Part shown: in pieces, positions 34,314 through 43,042 of the stretch
Layout: every line of letters starts with the position of its first letter
Numbering within the stretch: position 1 is the stretch's first letter
Virus record (IMG/VR): IMGVR_UViG_3300032240_001042
Span: 1-49,068 of that record
Reading direction: 5' to 3' (one strand)
DNA length: 49,068 nt
Source: a virus
Notes under the pieces: model-generated
Databases searched by the model: none
The model's input: only the letters and a program-made list of their open reading frames with translations
Told to the model about the DNA's origin: nothing
Program-made: the position numbers and the translations under genes

Positions 34314-35018
34314 ATGATACGATTAAAAGACTTACTTTTGGAGAAAATGACATTTAATCAATTAATGTCTGTTTCCGATAAAAACCGTATTAGTAGGTCA
34401 AAATCAATGAATGTCAAGTCATTGAGAATTGTATCTAGTAAAGATGGTGAATCTTGGACATTTTCTTACAAAAGTAACCCCTCCACAACCGGACAAAGAC
34501 ATCAAGGATATATTAAATTTTTAAAAGGTGAATTAAAATCTGGTAAATCTGCTGATGATATGGAATGTATTGTTGACTGCACTTGTCCAGATTTTAAATA
34601 TAGATATGCATATAATGACGCCAAAAAGGGTGCTAGTATAACTGGAAACAAGTCGTGGAATAAAAACAATGGGCAAACCCCACTTCCTATCAATAGAAAT
34701 GTGGGATTATGCAAACATTTGATTGCATTGGCCCGTTATTTAAATACCAAAATTAATACCAAGCGTGGATTGAAAGAATCTATAGCACCATCGGTTTTAG
34801 ATGAATTAACCAATGAATGTAACAATAAAATTTTGGTTGTTGAAGGTGTGTTAATTGATTATATAAAAAAGCGGTTGGCATTTCTTGAAAAAAGAATTCC
34901 TGAATTAGAAAATGAATATGATAAACTGGAAGATAAAAGTATGAATACTTATCGTGTCAGAAAAGAATTATATGCTGCCCGAAAAGAATTGGCAAATCTA
35001 AAGAATATTGAATTATAA
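34314..35018 (+). CDS. SWIM-type zinc-finger protein, possible head-internal protein
   Basis: A 234-residue protein with a SWIM zinc finger: C89-T-C91 followed by C133-K-H135 (DCTCPDF ... NVGLCKHLIALARYL), the CxC-x(n)-CxH pattern known in DNA- or protein-binding SWIM domains. C85 is a further nearby cysteine. The N-terminus MIRLKDLLLEKMTFNQLMSV resembles the short T4 capsid-targeting peptide (a basic start with a hydrophobic-x-Glu site near residue 10). If so, it could be packed into the head and trimmed by gp21. The C-terminus is a charged coiled-coil helix (FLEKRIPELENEYDKLEDK). It opens the packaging module directly before the terminase genes. The function is unknown; DNA binding during packaging or ejection is a speculation. 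Confidence 0.7.
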   Translation: MIRLKDLLLEKMTFNQLMSVSDKNRISRSKSMNVKSLRIVSSKDGESWTFSYKSNPSTTGQRHQGYIKFLKGELKSGKSADDMECIVDCTCPDFKYRYAYNDAKKGASITGNKSWNKNNGQTPLPINRNVGLCKHLIALARYLNTKINTKRGLKESIAPSVLDELTNECNNKILVVEGVLIDYIKKRLAFLEKRIPELENEYDKLEDKSMNTYRVRKELYAARKELANLKNIEL

Positions 35019-35054
35019 AAACACTTCGAAATTCATAAAAAATAGTTATAATAT

Positions 35055-35795
35055 ATGAAAAGAGCCTCTGGAAAATCGAATTTATCTATTATCAAAGATT
35101 ATGTTGAAGGTAACAGACCATTTACTCAAATTAGCATGGCGGGTTCCGATGAACTAAAAAAACGCAAAGAAGGTGAAGAATGGGAAGATGGTGCTGGAAA
35201 AAAATGGAAAAAACAAAACGGTAAAAAAGTTGCAATTAATAATATCAAAACGACAGTTCTTGATGCTGTAAAGGAATCTCATATTTGTAGAATTTGTAAT
35301 ACAGATACCAGATTTAGTTCTAAAAACATGCAGCGGTATGATAATCAAGTTATTTTAAAAACCGGAAAATGCTATGATTGTTTTGTTGAATTTGAGACTG
35401 TATTAAAATCCAAAGGATTGTATGATGCATATATTCGTCGTAGAGATTTGAAATATCTTCGAGGCTATTTAAAAGATTTTAAGGCAAAATTGGAAGATAC
35501 TATAAATTGGTGCAATTCACCAAATTCAAAAAAACTTGAATCGTTTACCGAATTGGGACCAGAAATGGTAGAGATGGAAGTCGAACATGATAACACCGAT
35601 AGAGTGGATGTCATCAAAGCTGATGCAACTAAAGATTTGGAATTAATTTCCGCAAGATTAATTGAAGTAAACGATGAATTAAATAATAAAAATTTTAATG
35701 AAAATGAAATTGTCAAAATTGAATCGGATTTAAAAAAGAAATATAAAAAAGGAAGAACCAATTCAGAATTTAGAATTAAGATGGGAAAAGCGTAA
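35055..35795 (+). CDS. Zinc-binding protein upstream of the terminase, candidate small terminase
   Basis: A 246-residue protein with two Cys pairs: CRIC (in ESHICRICNTD) and CYDC (in GKCYDCFVEFE), a probable zinc ribbon at about residues 75-115. The N-terminal 50 residues are very basic and Glu/Lys-rich (KRKEGEEWEDGAGKKWKKQN). A helix (YIRRRDLKYLRGYLKDFKAK) and a C-terminal coiled-coil-like region follow. It ends one base before the terminase start (TAATATG), the place usually held by the small terminase (gp16 in T4). The domain order is unlike T4 gp16 (164 residues), so this is position-based. It could instead be a DNA-binding partner of the terminase. Confidence 0.55.
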   Translation: MKRASGKSNLSIIKDYVEGNRPFTQISMAGSDELKKRKEGEEWEDGAGKKWKKQNGKKVAINNIKTTVLDAVKESHICRICNTDTRFSSKNMQRYDNQVILKTGKCYDCFVEFETVLKSKGLYDAYIRRRDLKYLRGYLKDFKAKLEDTINWCNSPNSKKLESFTELGPEMVEMEVEHDNTDRVDVIKADATKDLELISARLIEVNDELNNKNFNENEIVKIESDLKKKYKKGRTNSEFRIKMGKA

Positions 35796-35796
35796 T

Positions 35797-38502
35797 ATGG
35801 CAAATGACCCAAAAAATTTGAGAGAAGTAATAAAGGAAGAGTATCGAAAATGTTTACTCGACCCGATGTATTTCATGAAAAAATACGTAAAAATCCAACA
35901 TCAAACTCGTGGTATTATTCCATTTGAATTATATCCATTTCAAGAAAATGCTCTTCAAGAATTTATTGATTTTGATAGAACGATTGTGTTAAAATCTCGT
36001 CAAATGGGTATATCAACTTTATGTTCTGCATATGCGTTATGGACAATGATTTTTAATCCAGGTAAAAATGTATTAATTATTTCCACAAAGCAAGATACTT
36101 CAAAAGAAATTGTATCAAAAATCAGACTAGCAAATAACAATTTACCAAGCTGGTTGAAAATTCAAACTGTCGAAGATAATAGATTGTCGTTGAAATTTAA
36201 AAATGAATCCAAAGTTGAGGCGGCGTCTTCTTCTTCCGATTCCGTTCGTGGTAAATCTGCATATTTATTGATATTGGACGAATGTGCATTTATTGATGGT
36301 ATTGAAGATATTTGGACTTCTGCTCAACAAACGATGGCAACAGGTGGTAGAGCTATTTTATTATCTACACCAAATGGAGTAGGTAATTTTTTTCATAAAA
36401 CTTGGGTAGATGCTGTAGCTAAAAAAAATCAATTTCATACTATCAATCTTAGATGGAATTTACATCCTGACCGTGACCAAACTTGGCGTGATAGACAAAC
36501 TATTGAATTGGGTGCGAAAAAAGCAGCACAAGAATGTTTTAGTAGTGATGTTATTGTATATACTTATAATGGACCCAAAAAAATATCAGATATTAAAATT
36601 GGCGATAAAGTTTTGACTCACAATGGGCGATTTAAGAATGTAAATTATTTATTTAAACATTCCAAATTGACAAAAAAAATATCTTCAACCAATAATTATA
36701 TAGAAAAATTTGTAACAGAAAATCACCCTTTTTTAACTGATGATTCGTGGAAACCCGTTGGGAATATCACAGATTCGGATATAATTTTTACATTTCCAAC
36801 AGAAAACACAATATCATCTTCGGAACAGACACTGGATATATACAATATCATGGAGCCTAAATATTTTAAAAAAATATTATGTGAAAATGATTCTAAGTTT
36901 TACATCAATGATAGAAAACATAAAACAGTATGCAATCGATATATAAAAATTGGATATGATTTTGGTTATATATTGGGACTTTATTTGGCTGAAGGAAGTG
37001 GAAATAGATTAAGAAAAACTTTCAATTTCGATTATAAAAAAGAAAAAAATGGATGGCCGGAAAAAATTAAAATTATGATTGAAAATTTATTTGGATTATC
37101 AAATCATAATTTTCGTCTTTTGGGTAACACTGGACATTTATCATTTTGTTCTGAAGTGTTTTCTTATATGGTCGATATGTTTTGCGATGGGGGAGATTGT
37201 TATTCAAAAAAATTGTCAAAATTTTCATATCAAGTAATGAATAAAGAATTGGCCAAGGGAATTGTGGATGGCGTATTTCGTGGCGACGGTTGCCTTAAAA
37301 AAGAATATAATAAAAAATTTGTCACGAGCAGCGAATCATTGTTTTATGATGTATCATATCTTTTAAATTTATTGTCCATTACGGATTTTTCAATGCGAAA
37401 AAGTAAAACTGGAGGAAATATTGGATTTATAGAAGGAAGAAAGTATGTCGAGAGTCCTATGTGGGAAATATCCGTTCGAAAAACAAAAAATATTGATGTT
37501 ACGGAGTTGTCCGATATTGTTAATATACCAATTTCAAATCAAGCATCTGTGACACTATCGGATGGACAAATACGAGATGTATATAATTTATCAGTGGAGG
37601 ATGATAATTCATATGTTACCGAATATGGAATTGTTCATAATTGTGATTGCGAATTTCTTTCATCTGGTAATACTGTGGTCGAAATAAATTTAATTGAAGA
37701 ACTTAAAAAGAATGCTATCGACCCTATTGAGACTCGTGGTAGTGATTATAGTTTTTGGATATGGGAACGTCCTGATATGTCAAAAAATTATTTAATAAGT
37801 GCTGACGTTGCTCGTGGCGATGGTAATGATTATAGTGCATTTCAAGTGATTGAGCCTGAATCTATGGCACAAGTTGCTGAATTTAAAGGCGTGATAGGAA
37901 CAAAAGAATATGGTAATATGTTGGTAGCCGTTGCCACCGAATATAATACTGCATTGCTTGTTATAGAAAATTCGACATATGGATGGGCAGTTATTCAGCA
38001 GGTTATAGACCGAGGGTATCCAAATTTATTTTATAGTAGTGCAGATTTGCAATATGTGGATGTGGAGCAACACGCAACAAATAGATTAAATGCTTTGGAT
38101 AAAAAAATGGTTCCTGGATTCACAAACAGCACAAAAACCCGACCACTTGCTATTGAAAAACTTGAGACATGTATTCGTGAAAAAGTATTTAATATTCGTT
38201 CTAATAGATTGTTAGATGAATTAAGCGTATTTGTTTGGCACAATGGTAAGGCCGAAGCGATGCGAGGATACAATGATGATTTGGTTATTAGTGCTGCAAT
38301 TGGGTTGTGGATTAGAGATACCGCATTAAGATTACGACGAGAAGCAATGGATGTCAATCGAGTTATATTGAGCGGTATAAAAAGAACGGGATATGACAAT
38401 TCTAACAGCTTGAAATACACCAAAAACTCCGAAATGGCTCAAAAATCATGGACTTTTGAGACGGGTCGTGAGAAAAATCAATCATTAAATTGGTTATTAT
38501 AA
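35797..38502 (+). CDS. 17: Terminase large subunit gp17-like, interrupted by an intein
   Basis: The packaging motor ATPase and nuclease. The ATPase part has the Walker A region LKSRQMGIST (residues 65-74; a deviant form without the usual GK), Walker B LLILDECAFID (157-167), and LLSTPNG (188-194). The nuclease part has D670 (ISADVARGDG), E724 (LLVIENSTYG) and a late Asp in GYNDDLVISAA. Residues 247-615 are an intein inserted between QE and CDCEF, a conserved stretch in T4-like terminases. After splicing the protein would be 532 residues (T4 gp17 is 610). Lack of splicing would destroy the enzyme, because the ATPase and nuclease would be separated by 369 residues. It follows the upstream gene by one base and is followed by the portal gene. 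Confidence 0.95.
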   Translation: MANDPKNLREVIKEEYRKCLLDPMYFMKKYVKIQHQTRGIIPFELYPFQENALQEFIDFDRTIVLKSRQMGISTLCSAYALWTMIFNPGKNVLIISTKQDTSKEIVSKIRLANNNLPSWLKIQTVEDNRLSLKFKNESKVEAASSSSDSVRGKSAYLLILDECAFIDGIEDIWTSAQQTMATGGRAILLSTPNGVGNFFHKTWVDAVAKKNQFHTINLRWNLHPDRDQTWRDRQTIELGAKKAAQECFSSDVIVYTYNGPKKISDIKIGDKVLTHNGRFKNVNYLFKHSKLTKKISSTNNYIEKFVTENHPFLTDDSWKPVGNITDSDIIFTFPTENTISSSEQTLDIYNIMEPKYFKKILCENDSKFYINDRKHKTVCNRYIKIGYDFGYILGLYLAEGSGNRLRKTFNFDYKKEKNGWPEKIKIMIENLFGLSNHNFRLLGNTGHLSFCSEVFSYMVDMFCDGGDCYSKKLSKFSYQVMNKELAKGIVDGVFRGDGCLKKEYNKKFVTSSESLFYDVSYLLNLLSITDFSMRKSKTGGNIGFIEGRKYVESPMWEISVRKTKNIDVTELSDIVNIPISNQASVTLSDGQIRDVYNLSVEDDNSYVTEYGIVHNCDCEFLSSGNTVVEINLIEELKKNAIDPIETRGSDYSFWIWERPDMSKNYLISADVARGDGNDYSAFQVIEPESMAQVAEFKGVIGTKEYGNMLVAVATEYNTALLVIENSTYGWAVIQQVIDRGYPNLFYSSADLQYVDVEQHATNRLNALDKKMVPGFTNSTKTRPLAIEKLETCIREKVFNIRSNRLLDELSVFVWHNGKAEAMRGYNDDLVISAAIGLWIRDTALRLRREAMDVNRVILSGIKRTGYDNSNSLKYTKNSEMAQKSWTFETGREKNQSLNWLL
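36535..37641 (+). mobile_element. Intein with LAGLIDADG homing endonuclease inside the terminase
   Basis: A 369-residue intein. It starts with Cys (C247, block A CFSSDVIVYTYNGPKKISD, then IKIGDKVLTHNG), has the block B ENHPFLTDD, two LAGLIDADG-type motifs (YILGLYLAEGSG and LAKGIVDGVFRGDGC), block F (DVYNLSVEDDNSYVTEYGIV) and ends in HN before the Cys+1 of the host protein (C616). These are all residues needed for splicing, so it should be active. The insertion site lies in the strongly conserved QECDCEF stretch, which fits homing into a slow-changing site. The endonuclease motifs are not obviously damaged, though the catalytic Asp positions read Glu (LAEG) and Asp (RGDG). Confidence 0.93.
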
Positions 38503-38513
38503 TACATTTACAC

Positions 38514-38521
38514 TATTTATT
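38514..38521 (+). promoter_or_regulatory. TATTTATT motif upstream of the portal gene
   Basis: TATTTATT lies 5 bases before the portal ATG at 38527, in the 24-base gap after the terminase. Confidence 0.45.
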
Positions 38522-38526
38522 TTTAT

Positions 38527-40407
38527 ATGCCAGATGCAGAATTTCAAAATTTGAAACAACGTTCGCTTTATGCGAGACTTAAAAAACTTTTTAGCACAGA
38601 TGTAATAGTCAGAAACATTGGTGGTAAACAGTTAAAAGTGGTGGATACGGATGAGGCAATGTATGCCACAGACCGCAATACATTACGTGACCGTTTTAAT
38701 CGTATCAGAACTTCGGCATTTAATCAATATAGCCGTGATTTTTCTCTTAGTTACCAAGCATCCCGTATCGAATTATTTCGTGATTATGATACTATGGATA
38801 TGGACCCAATCATTGCGTCTGCATTAGATATTTATGCCGATGAATGTATAACAAAAAACGAATTGGGGGATATATTAACCGTGCATTCGGACAATGGTAA
38901 CATTAAACAAATTCTTGAGAATCTATTTTATGATATTCTCAATATCGAGTTTAACCTTTGGTCTTGGACTAGAAATTTGGTAAAATACGGAGATTTTTAT
39001 CTCAAATTGTATATTTCACCAGAATATGGTGTATACATGGTAGAACCAATGAGTGCTTATAATGTAACTCGTGTTGAAAATAGTGATTTGAATAACAAAG
39101 CATATGTTAAGTTTCAAGTGAATCTTCCTGAAGGTGGTAAGATTGAAAATCTCGAAAATTACAATGTAGCACATTTTAGATTATTAAGCGATAGCAATTT
39201 TCTTCCGTATGGCAAAAGCATGATTGAAAATGGTCGTCGTGTTTGGAAACAACTTTCTTTGATGGAAGACGCAATGTTAATCCATCGTATTATGAGAGCA
39301 CCAGAAAAGCGTGTATATAGAATTGACGTGGGTAATTTACCTCCTCAAGAAATTGACGCTTATATGGAAAAATTGACGTCTAAAATTCAAAAAGCTCCAT
39401 ACATTGATGAAAAAACAGGTGATTATAATTTACGATTTAATCTTCAAAATTTTGCCGAAGACATTTGGATTCCGGTTCGTGGTGGTGATAGTGGAACAAG
39501 CATTGAGCCTCTTTCTGGTATGGAATTTACAGGCATTGATGATGTTGAATATCTTCGCAATAAATTGATGGCAGCATTGAAAATTCCAAAGGCGTTTTTA
39601 ACTTATGAAGAAGATTTGAGTGGTAAGGCAACATTAGCTGGCGAAGATGTTAGATTTGCCAAGACAATTTTAAGAATTCAAAGAATTTTGGTTAGTGAAT
39701 TGACTAAAATTGCAATTGTTCATTTATATGCACAAGGCTATAAAGATGCTGCATTGGTCAATTTTAGTTTGGAACTTACAAATCCATCTGTAATATTTGA
39801 AAAAGAAAAAATTTCCATGTGGACGGATAAAGTTGGTGTTGCCAAAGACATGATGGAGCAAAAATTGTTTAGTAAAAAGTGGATATATGATAAAATATTT
39901 CATATGTCGGAAGATGATGCAATTGCAGTATCCAATGATGTTGTTGAAGATAGCAAACAACTTTATAGATTTAAACAAATTGAAGAAGAAGGTAATGACC
40001 CTGCTAAACCGTTTGACAAAATTAAACCACCAGGTCAAGAAAATGCTGGTGGTGGTGAAGAAGCTCCAACCGAGCCACCAATTGGTGGTGGTGAAGAAGA
40101 ACCTGCTGCACCAGAAGAACCTGCTGCTCCGTTAGCAGAAAAGTCTAAAAAGCCATATGTAAGACCATCACAAGCAGGTAAGAAAAAAGCTTCAGATTAT
40201 CCATATGGAGAAGATAGATTAGGTAAATTGGCTTTTAGCACACGAGACGATACAGACCCAATTAGACATGTATATAAAAACGATAGTCCATTGAATTTGG
40301 AAGGACTTGGCGTGTTTTTATCATCATTGGATGCTGATAAGAAAGATTTGTTATCAGAAAACAAAAAAACGGGGTCATATATGGACGAAAACAACATTGA
40401 AAGCTGA
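38527..40407 (+). CDS. 20: Portal vertex protein gp20-like
   Basis: The dodecameric head portal that nucleates prohead assembly and conducts DNA. The 626-residue length is slightly over T4 gp20 (524). Family patterns are clear: FRDYDTMDMDPIIASALDIY near residue 95, then ADECITKNELGDILTV, the stem-helix region (VYRIDVGNLPPQEIDAYMEK), and FTGIDDVEYLRNKLMAALKI with PKAFLTYEEDLSGKATLAGE, which leads to the wing. The C-terminal extension (residues about 500-626) is Gly/Pro/Ala/Glu-rich (GGGEEAPTEPPIGGGEEEPA) and then has a basic segment and a final LSSLDADKKDLLSENKK. That tail is unusual and may thread to the exterior or be removed by the protease. It is placed after the terminase as in T4, where gp18 and gp19 lie between. 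Confidence 0.93.
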   Translation: MPDAEFQNLKQRSLYARLKKLFSTDVIVRNIGGKQLKVVDTDEAMYATDRNTLRDRFNRIRTSAFNQYSRDFSLSYQASRIELFRDYDTMDMDPIIASALDIYADECITKNELGDILTVHSDNGNIKQILENLFYDILNIEFNLWSWTRNLVKYGDFYLKLYISPEYGVYMVEPMSAYNVTRVENSDLNNKAYVKFQVNLPEGGKIENLENYNVAHFRLLSDSNFLPYGKSMIENGRRVWKQLSLMEDAMLIHRIMRAPEKRVYRIDVGNLPPQEIDAYMEKLTSKIQKAPYIDEKTGDYNLRFNLQNFAEDIWIPVRGGDSGTSIEPLSGMEFTGIDDVEYLRNKLMAALKIPKAFLTYEEDLSGKATLAGEDVRFAKTILRIQRILVSELTKIAIVHLYAQGYKDAALVNFSLELTNPSVIFEKEKISMWTDKVGVAKDMMEQKLFSKKWIYDKIFHMSEDDAIAVSNDVVEDSKQLYRFKQIEEEGNDPAKPFDKIKPPGQENAGGGEEAPTEPPIGGGEEEPAAPEEPAAPLAEKSKKPYVRPSQAGKKKASDYPYGEDRLGKLAFSTRDDTDPIRHVYKNDSPLNLEGLGVFLSSLDADKKDLLSENKKTGSYMDENNIES

Positions 40408-40458
40408 ATATATATATATAAAAATCTAATTATTATATATTTTACGCAAATTTTTATA

Positions 40459-40466
40459 TATTTATT
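40459..40466 (+). promoter_or_regulatory. TATTTATT motif upstream of 40479
   Basis: TATTTATT lies 12 bases before the ATG at 40479. GAAGAAA follows 4 bases further on, a weak ribosome-binding sequence at best. Confidence 0.4.
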
Positions 40467-40478
40467 AATTGAAGAAAT

Positions 40479-41348
40479 ATGAGCAAACTCAAACATTCTA
40501 AGTTTAAAAATACAGGAATACTGTTCGAATTGTTAACTAGACAAATTACGGCGGATATTCTTGCCAATCGTGAGAACTCTCCCGCAAAAAATATTTTATT
40601 TAAATATTTTTCCGAGAGCAAAGAATTAGGCAAAGAATGGCAACTTTATCATTTTTTATTGAATGAAAAGGCGAAGAGCGAACCACAAGCAGAAAAATAC
40701 ATAGATATTGTAATGAGTAAACGCTCTAAATTAAATAATAAATCATTGTTGGAAGAAAAATACAATTTAGTTAAAGAAATAAGAGATACATATCCCATCG
40801 AAGATTTTTTAAAGTCATCCATTAAAAATTATAAAGTAAATGCATCCATTTGCAAATTATTTGAGGATGCAGCCAATTCAAAAGCCAAATTTGATGTAAA
40901 AGAAATTGTTCAATCGAGAAATTGCATCAGTGAACACTTGTGCGGTGCGAAGAAAGAACTCAAAGTTCAAGACGAAGACCAATTGGTTAATTTCTATAAA
41001 CAACAAAATGAAGAAATTAGACTATTGAGTTATAAGATTTTGGTCGATTCATTAAATGAAAAATACAAAAATTTAGATGACAATCAAAAAAATATATTAA
41101 GAGAATATATTAACAACATTTCTAATACTAACAATTTAAACGAAATCGTCACAAAAGAGTTTGAAAAAATCAAAAGTGCATTAGTTGAATTAAAAAGCAA
41201 AATTGATAATGAGGTTGTATTAATTAAAATTACTGAAACTATCAAACAATTGGATAAAATTAAACCAAAAAATATTAAAGACAATCATATAATGGCTATT
41301 TTATTGGGCTATGAATTGATTAAAGAAGTTAAAGGACAAACCGTATGA
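40479..41348 (+). CDS. Helical head-module protein after the portal, unknown
   Basis: Family not recognised. The 289-residue protein is almost entirely helical and rich in Lys, Glu, Asn and Leu. It opens MSKLKHSKFKNTGILFELLT, has a central helix (NLVKEIRDTYPIEDFLKSSI) and ends with a helical hairpin. A candidate role is prohead core or assembly factor because it sits between portal and protease, where T4 has gp67 and gp68. Its length and composition are not those of either. The stop overlaps the next start by ATGA. Confidence 0.65.
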   Translation: MSKLKHSKFKNTGILFELLTRQITADILANRENSPAKNILFKYFSESKELGKEWQLYHFLLNEKAKSEPQAEKYIDIVMSKRSKLNNKSLLEEKYNLVKEIRDTYPIEDFLKSSIKNYKVNASICKLFEDAANSKAKFDVKEIVQSRNCISEHLCGAKKELKVQDEDQLVNFYKQQNEEIRLLSYKILVDSLNEKYKNLDDNQKNILREYINNISNTNNLNEIVTKEFEKIKSALVELKSKIDNEVVLIKITETIKQLDKIKPKNIKDNHIMAILLGYELIKEVKGQTV

Positions 41349-41809
41349 GTAAATGCACAAACAAACCAACTTGTCAATGTTCCGATTGCAAAGAACCCGA
41401 ATATGATGATTACAAAAAGAAATTCGGTAAAGACTTTGATGGGATTCAAGCATCTAAATTTGGCGATAAAAAAGTAGATTTTAAACCAAAAACCGAAACT
41501 AAGCAATCAAAAAAATCCATATGCAAATGTGAAAAATGTGGTTGTAAATCCGACGCTAATGCCAAAGATAAAATTATTATCAGTAAACTCAAAGAAGTAA
41601 TTAAGAAATTGGTTAGAAAACAAATGAAAGAAGTCACTGGAACAGGTGCTGTTGGTGGTATTTCCACACCGTATGCTTTTGGTAAAACCGCAAGTGCTAC
41701 GGCAGGATTAAATGACCCCGATGATAAATCAGGCGGATACAAACAAATTGGTAAAAAAGATACGGGAACTTTGTTTGAGGAAGATAATGTAGATAAAAAT
41801 AAAAAATAA
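41345..41809 (+). CDS. Cys-rich small protein with TGxGAVGG motif, head module
   Basis: A 154-residue protein with two Cys-rich clusters: CTNKPTCQCSDC at the N-terminus and CKCEKCGC near residue 60-67. They may bind zinc or iron. Between and after them are Lys-rich segments and an amphipathic helix (KLKEVIKKLVRKQMKEVTGT) that leads into GAVGGISTPYAFGKTAS. A very similar helix, KLKEGIKKIIRQFLKED, is found in the minus-strand protein at 45528-46151. I recall GxVxG-x(n)-TPxAF-type sequences in other marine T4-like phage proteins of unknown function. It overlaps the upstream gene by four bases and ends one base before the next. Confidence 0.6.
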   Translation: MSKCTNKPTCQCSDCKEPEYDDYKKKFGKDFDGIQASKFGDKKVDFKPKTETKQSKKSICKCEKCGCKSDANAKDKIIISKLKEVIKKLVRKQMKEVTGTGAVGGISTPYAFGKTASATAGLNDPDDKSGGYKQIGKKDTGTLFEEDNVDKNKK

Positions 41810-41810
41810 T

Positions 41811-42338
41811 ATGTTTAAATTAAAAGCATTATTAGAGGCTGGTGAGGAACAAGTGGCTAATCCACAGGCTCCTCAAGCACAACCTGCTGCTCAACCAGCA
41901 CCTCCAGCACAACCAGCCGCACAACCTGCTGGACAAGATTCTTCTAATGAATATAGTCCCGCATTTGATTTTAACGATTTTGAAACCAAATTAGCACAAG
42001 CTACCGAAACTGCAAAGAACAATTTTCAAGAAAAATTAATGCAAAAAGTTGGTGGTAAAAAAGTGTTGATTAGAGCATCCAAAGGTTATGGTCAACCTAA
42101 AAAAGATTATACTATCAATGTAACGGGTGTAAGTATTGATTTTTATTACGAAAGATATGTTGTTATATTCAAGGATGAAAAGGAAAAGGAATATTTCTTA
42201 GAAACTGGCATGAAAATTAAAATTTTAGGCCAAGCTGATACAAAAACTAATAAAGCAGCCAAAGTTCCAACGCCAGCACAAAAACTTACTCCTGCTCCCG
42301 TTGAAAAAACGCCTAATACGGCAACACAAGGAATTTAA
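41811..42338 (+). CDS. Prohead core candidate with Pro/Ala/Gln-rich linker
   Basis: A 175-residue protein directly upstream of the prohead protease, the place where T4 has the core proteins gp67/gp68. It begins MFKLKALLEAGEEQVANPQ, a basic start with a LLEAGE-type site that resembles the T4 capsid-targeting peptide and gp21 cleavage consensus (Leu/Ile-x-Glu). A Gln/Pro/Ala-rich linker (about residues 20-45) follows, then a folded beta-alpha domain (VLIRASKGYGQPKKDYTINV; GVSIDFYYERYVVIFKDEKE) and a Lys/Pro/Thr-rich tail. It is separated by one base from the upstream gene and two from the protease. The core role is inferred from position and the N-terminus. Confidence 0.6.
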   Translation: MFKLKALLEAGEEQVANPQAPQAQPAAQPAPPAQPAAQPAGQDSSNEYSPAFDFNDFETKLAQATETAKNNFQEKLMQKVGGKKVLIRASKGYGQPKKDYTINVTGVSIDFYYERYVVIFKDEKEKEYFLETGMKIKILGQADTKTNKAAKVPTPAQKLTPAPVEKTPNTATQGI

Positions 42339-42340
42339 AT

Positions 42341-42958
42341 ATGAACAAGGAATTATTAATAGATTGCATATCATTTGAAGTATCAAGAGATATAATCAAT
42401 GAAGCTGCTTCTAAAGGTGGCCCATTTATTGTTAAAGGGGTATTGCAACGTGCAAATGCTAAGAATCAAAATGGCAGAATCTATCCAAAAGATGTGCTCG
42501 AACGAGAAGCTGCCAAATACATGGAAAATTTTATTAGAGAGCGTAGAGCTTTAGGTGAATTAGACCATCCAGAAAGCCAAGTAGTCAATCTTCAAAACGT
42601 TAGTCATAACGTTGTTGGTATGGCATGGCAAGGCGATGATTTGATTGGAACCGTTGAAGTATTAACTACTCCGAGTGGTAATATTTTAAAAGAATTATTT
42701 AAATCTGGAATCAAGTTGGGTATCAGTTCTCGTGGCATGGGAAGTGTCAAGAAAAATGTCAGAGAAAGTGCTGATGAAGTGCAAGACGATTTTGAATTGA
42801 TTGCGTTCGATTTCGTTAGTAATCCTTCAACTCGTGGAGCATTTTTATATCCAGATGGACAAGCTCCACTTCAAGAAGGAGTGGTTAAAAACCCCATCAC
42901 CAATAAATGGGAAAAGACCGAAACTATTATCCGAGATATTCTAAACAATTTAAATTAA
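42341..42958 (+). CDS. 21: Prohead protease gp21-like
   Basis: A serine protease of the herpes assemblin-like fold that cuts the prohead core and capsid proteins during maturation. The 205-residue length is close to T4 gp21 (212). H76 (GELDHPES) and S129/S130 (LGISSRGMG) are the likely catalytic pair. The conserved KGVLQRANAKNQNGRIYPKD stretch near residue 32 matches the family N-terminus. A Gln/Glu-rich C-terminal region ends with a helix. It lies directly after the core candidate and is followed by a terminator hairpin and a homing endonuclease gene before the next head genes, so insertion has split the usual 21-22-23 order. Confidence 0.93.
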   Translation: MNKELLIDCISFEVSRDIINEAASKGGPFIVKGVLQRANAKNQNGRIYPKDVLEREAAKYMENFIRERRALGELDHPESQVVNLQNVSHNVVGMAWQGDDLIGTVEVLTTPSGNILKELFKSGIKLGISSRGMGSVKKNVRESADEVQDDFELIAFDFVSNPSTRGAFLYPDGQAPLQEGVVKNPITNKWEKTETIIRDILNNLN

Positions 42959-42962
42959 ATAT

Positions 42963-42997
42963 AAAAACACAATATGATTAAAAAATATTGTGTTTTT
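42963..42997 (+). terminator. AT-rich terminator after gp21
   Basis: A 13-base-pair stem, AAAAACACAATAT (42963-42975) with ATATTGTGTTTTT (42985-42997), a 9-base loop and a T-rich 3' end continuing ATTTC. The stem is AT-rich, so its strength is uncertain, but the length and T run suit a terminator. Confidence 0.7.
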
Positions 42998-43042
42998 ATT
43001 TCAACCAATTTATAATTATAATCAAACTCGAATGCGATTAAT

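Noticed and set aside
35465-35812. 115-codon minus-strand open frame over the zinc-binding gene
   Set aside because: It is antisense to a gene supported by Cys pairs and tight coupling to the terminase. The Ser/Leu-rich product is typical of an antisense shadow.
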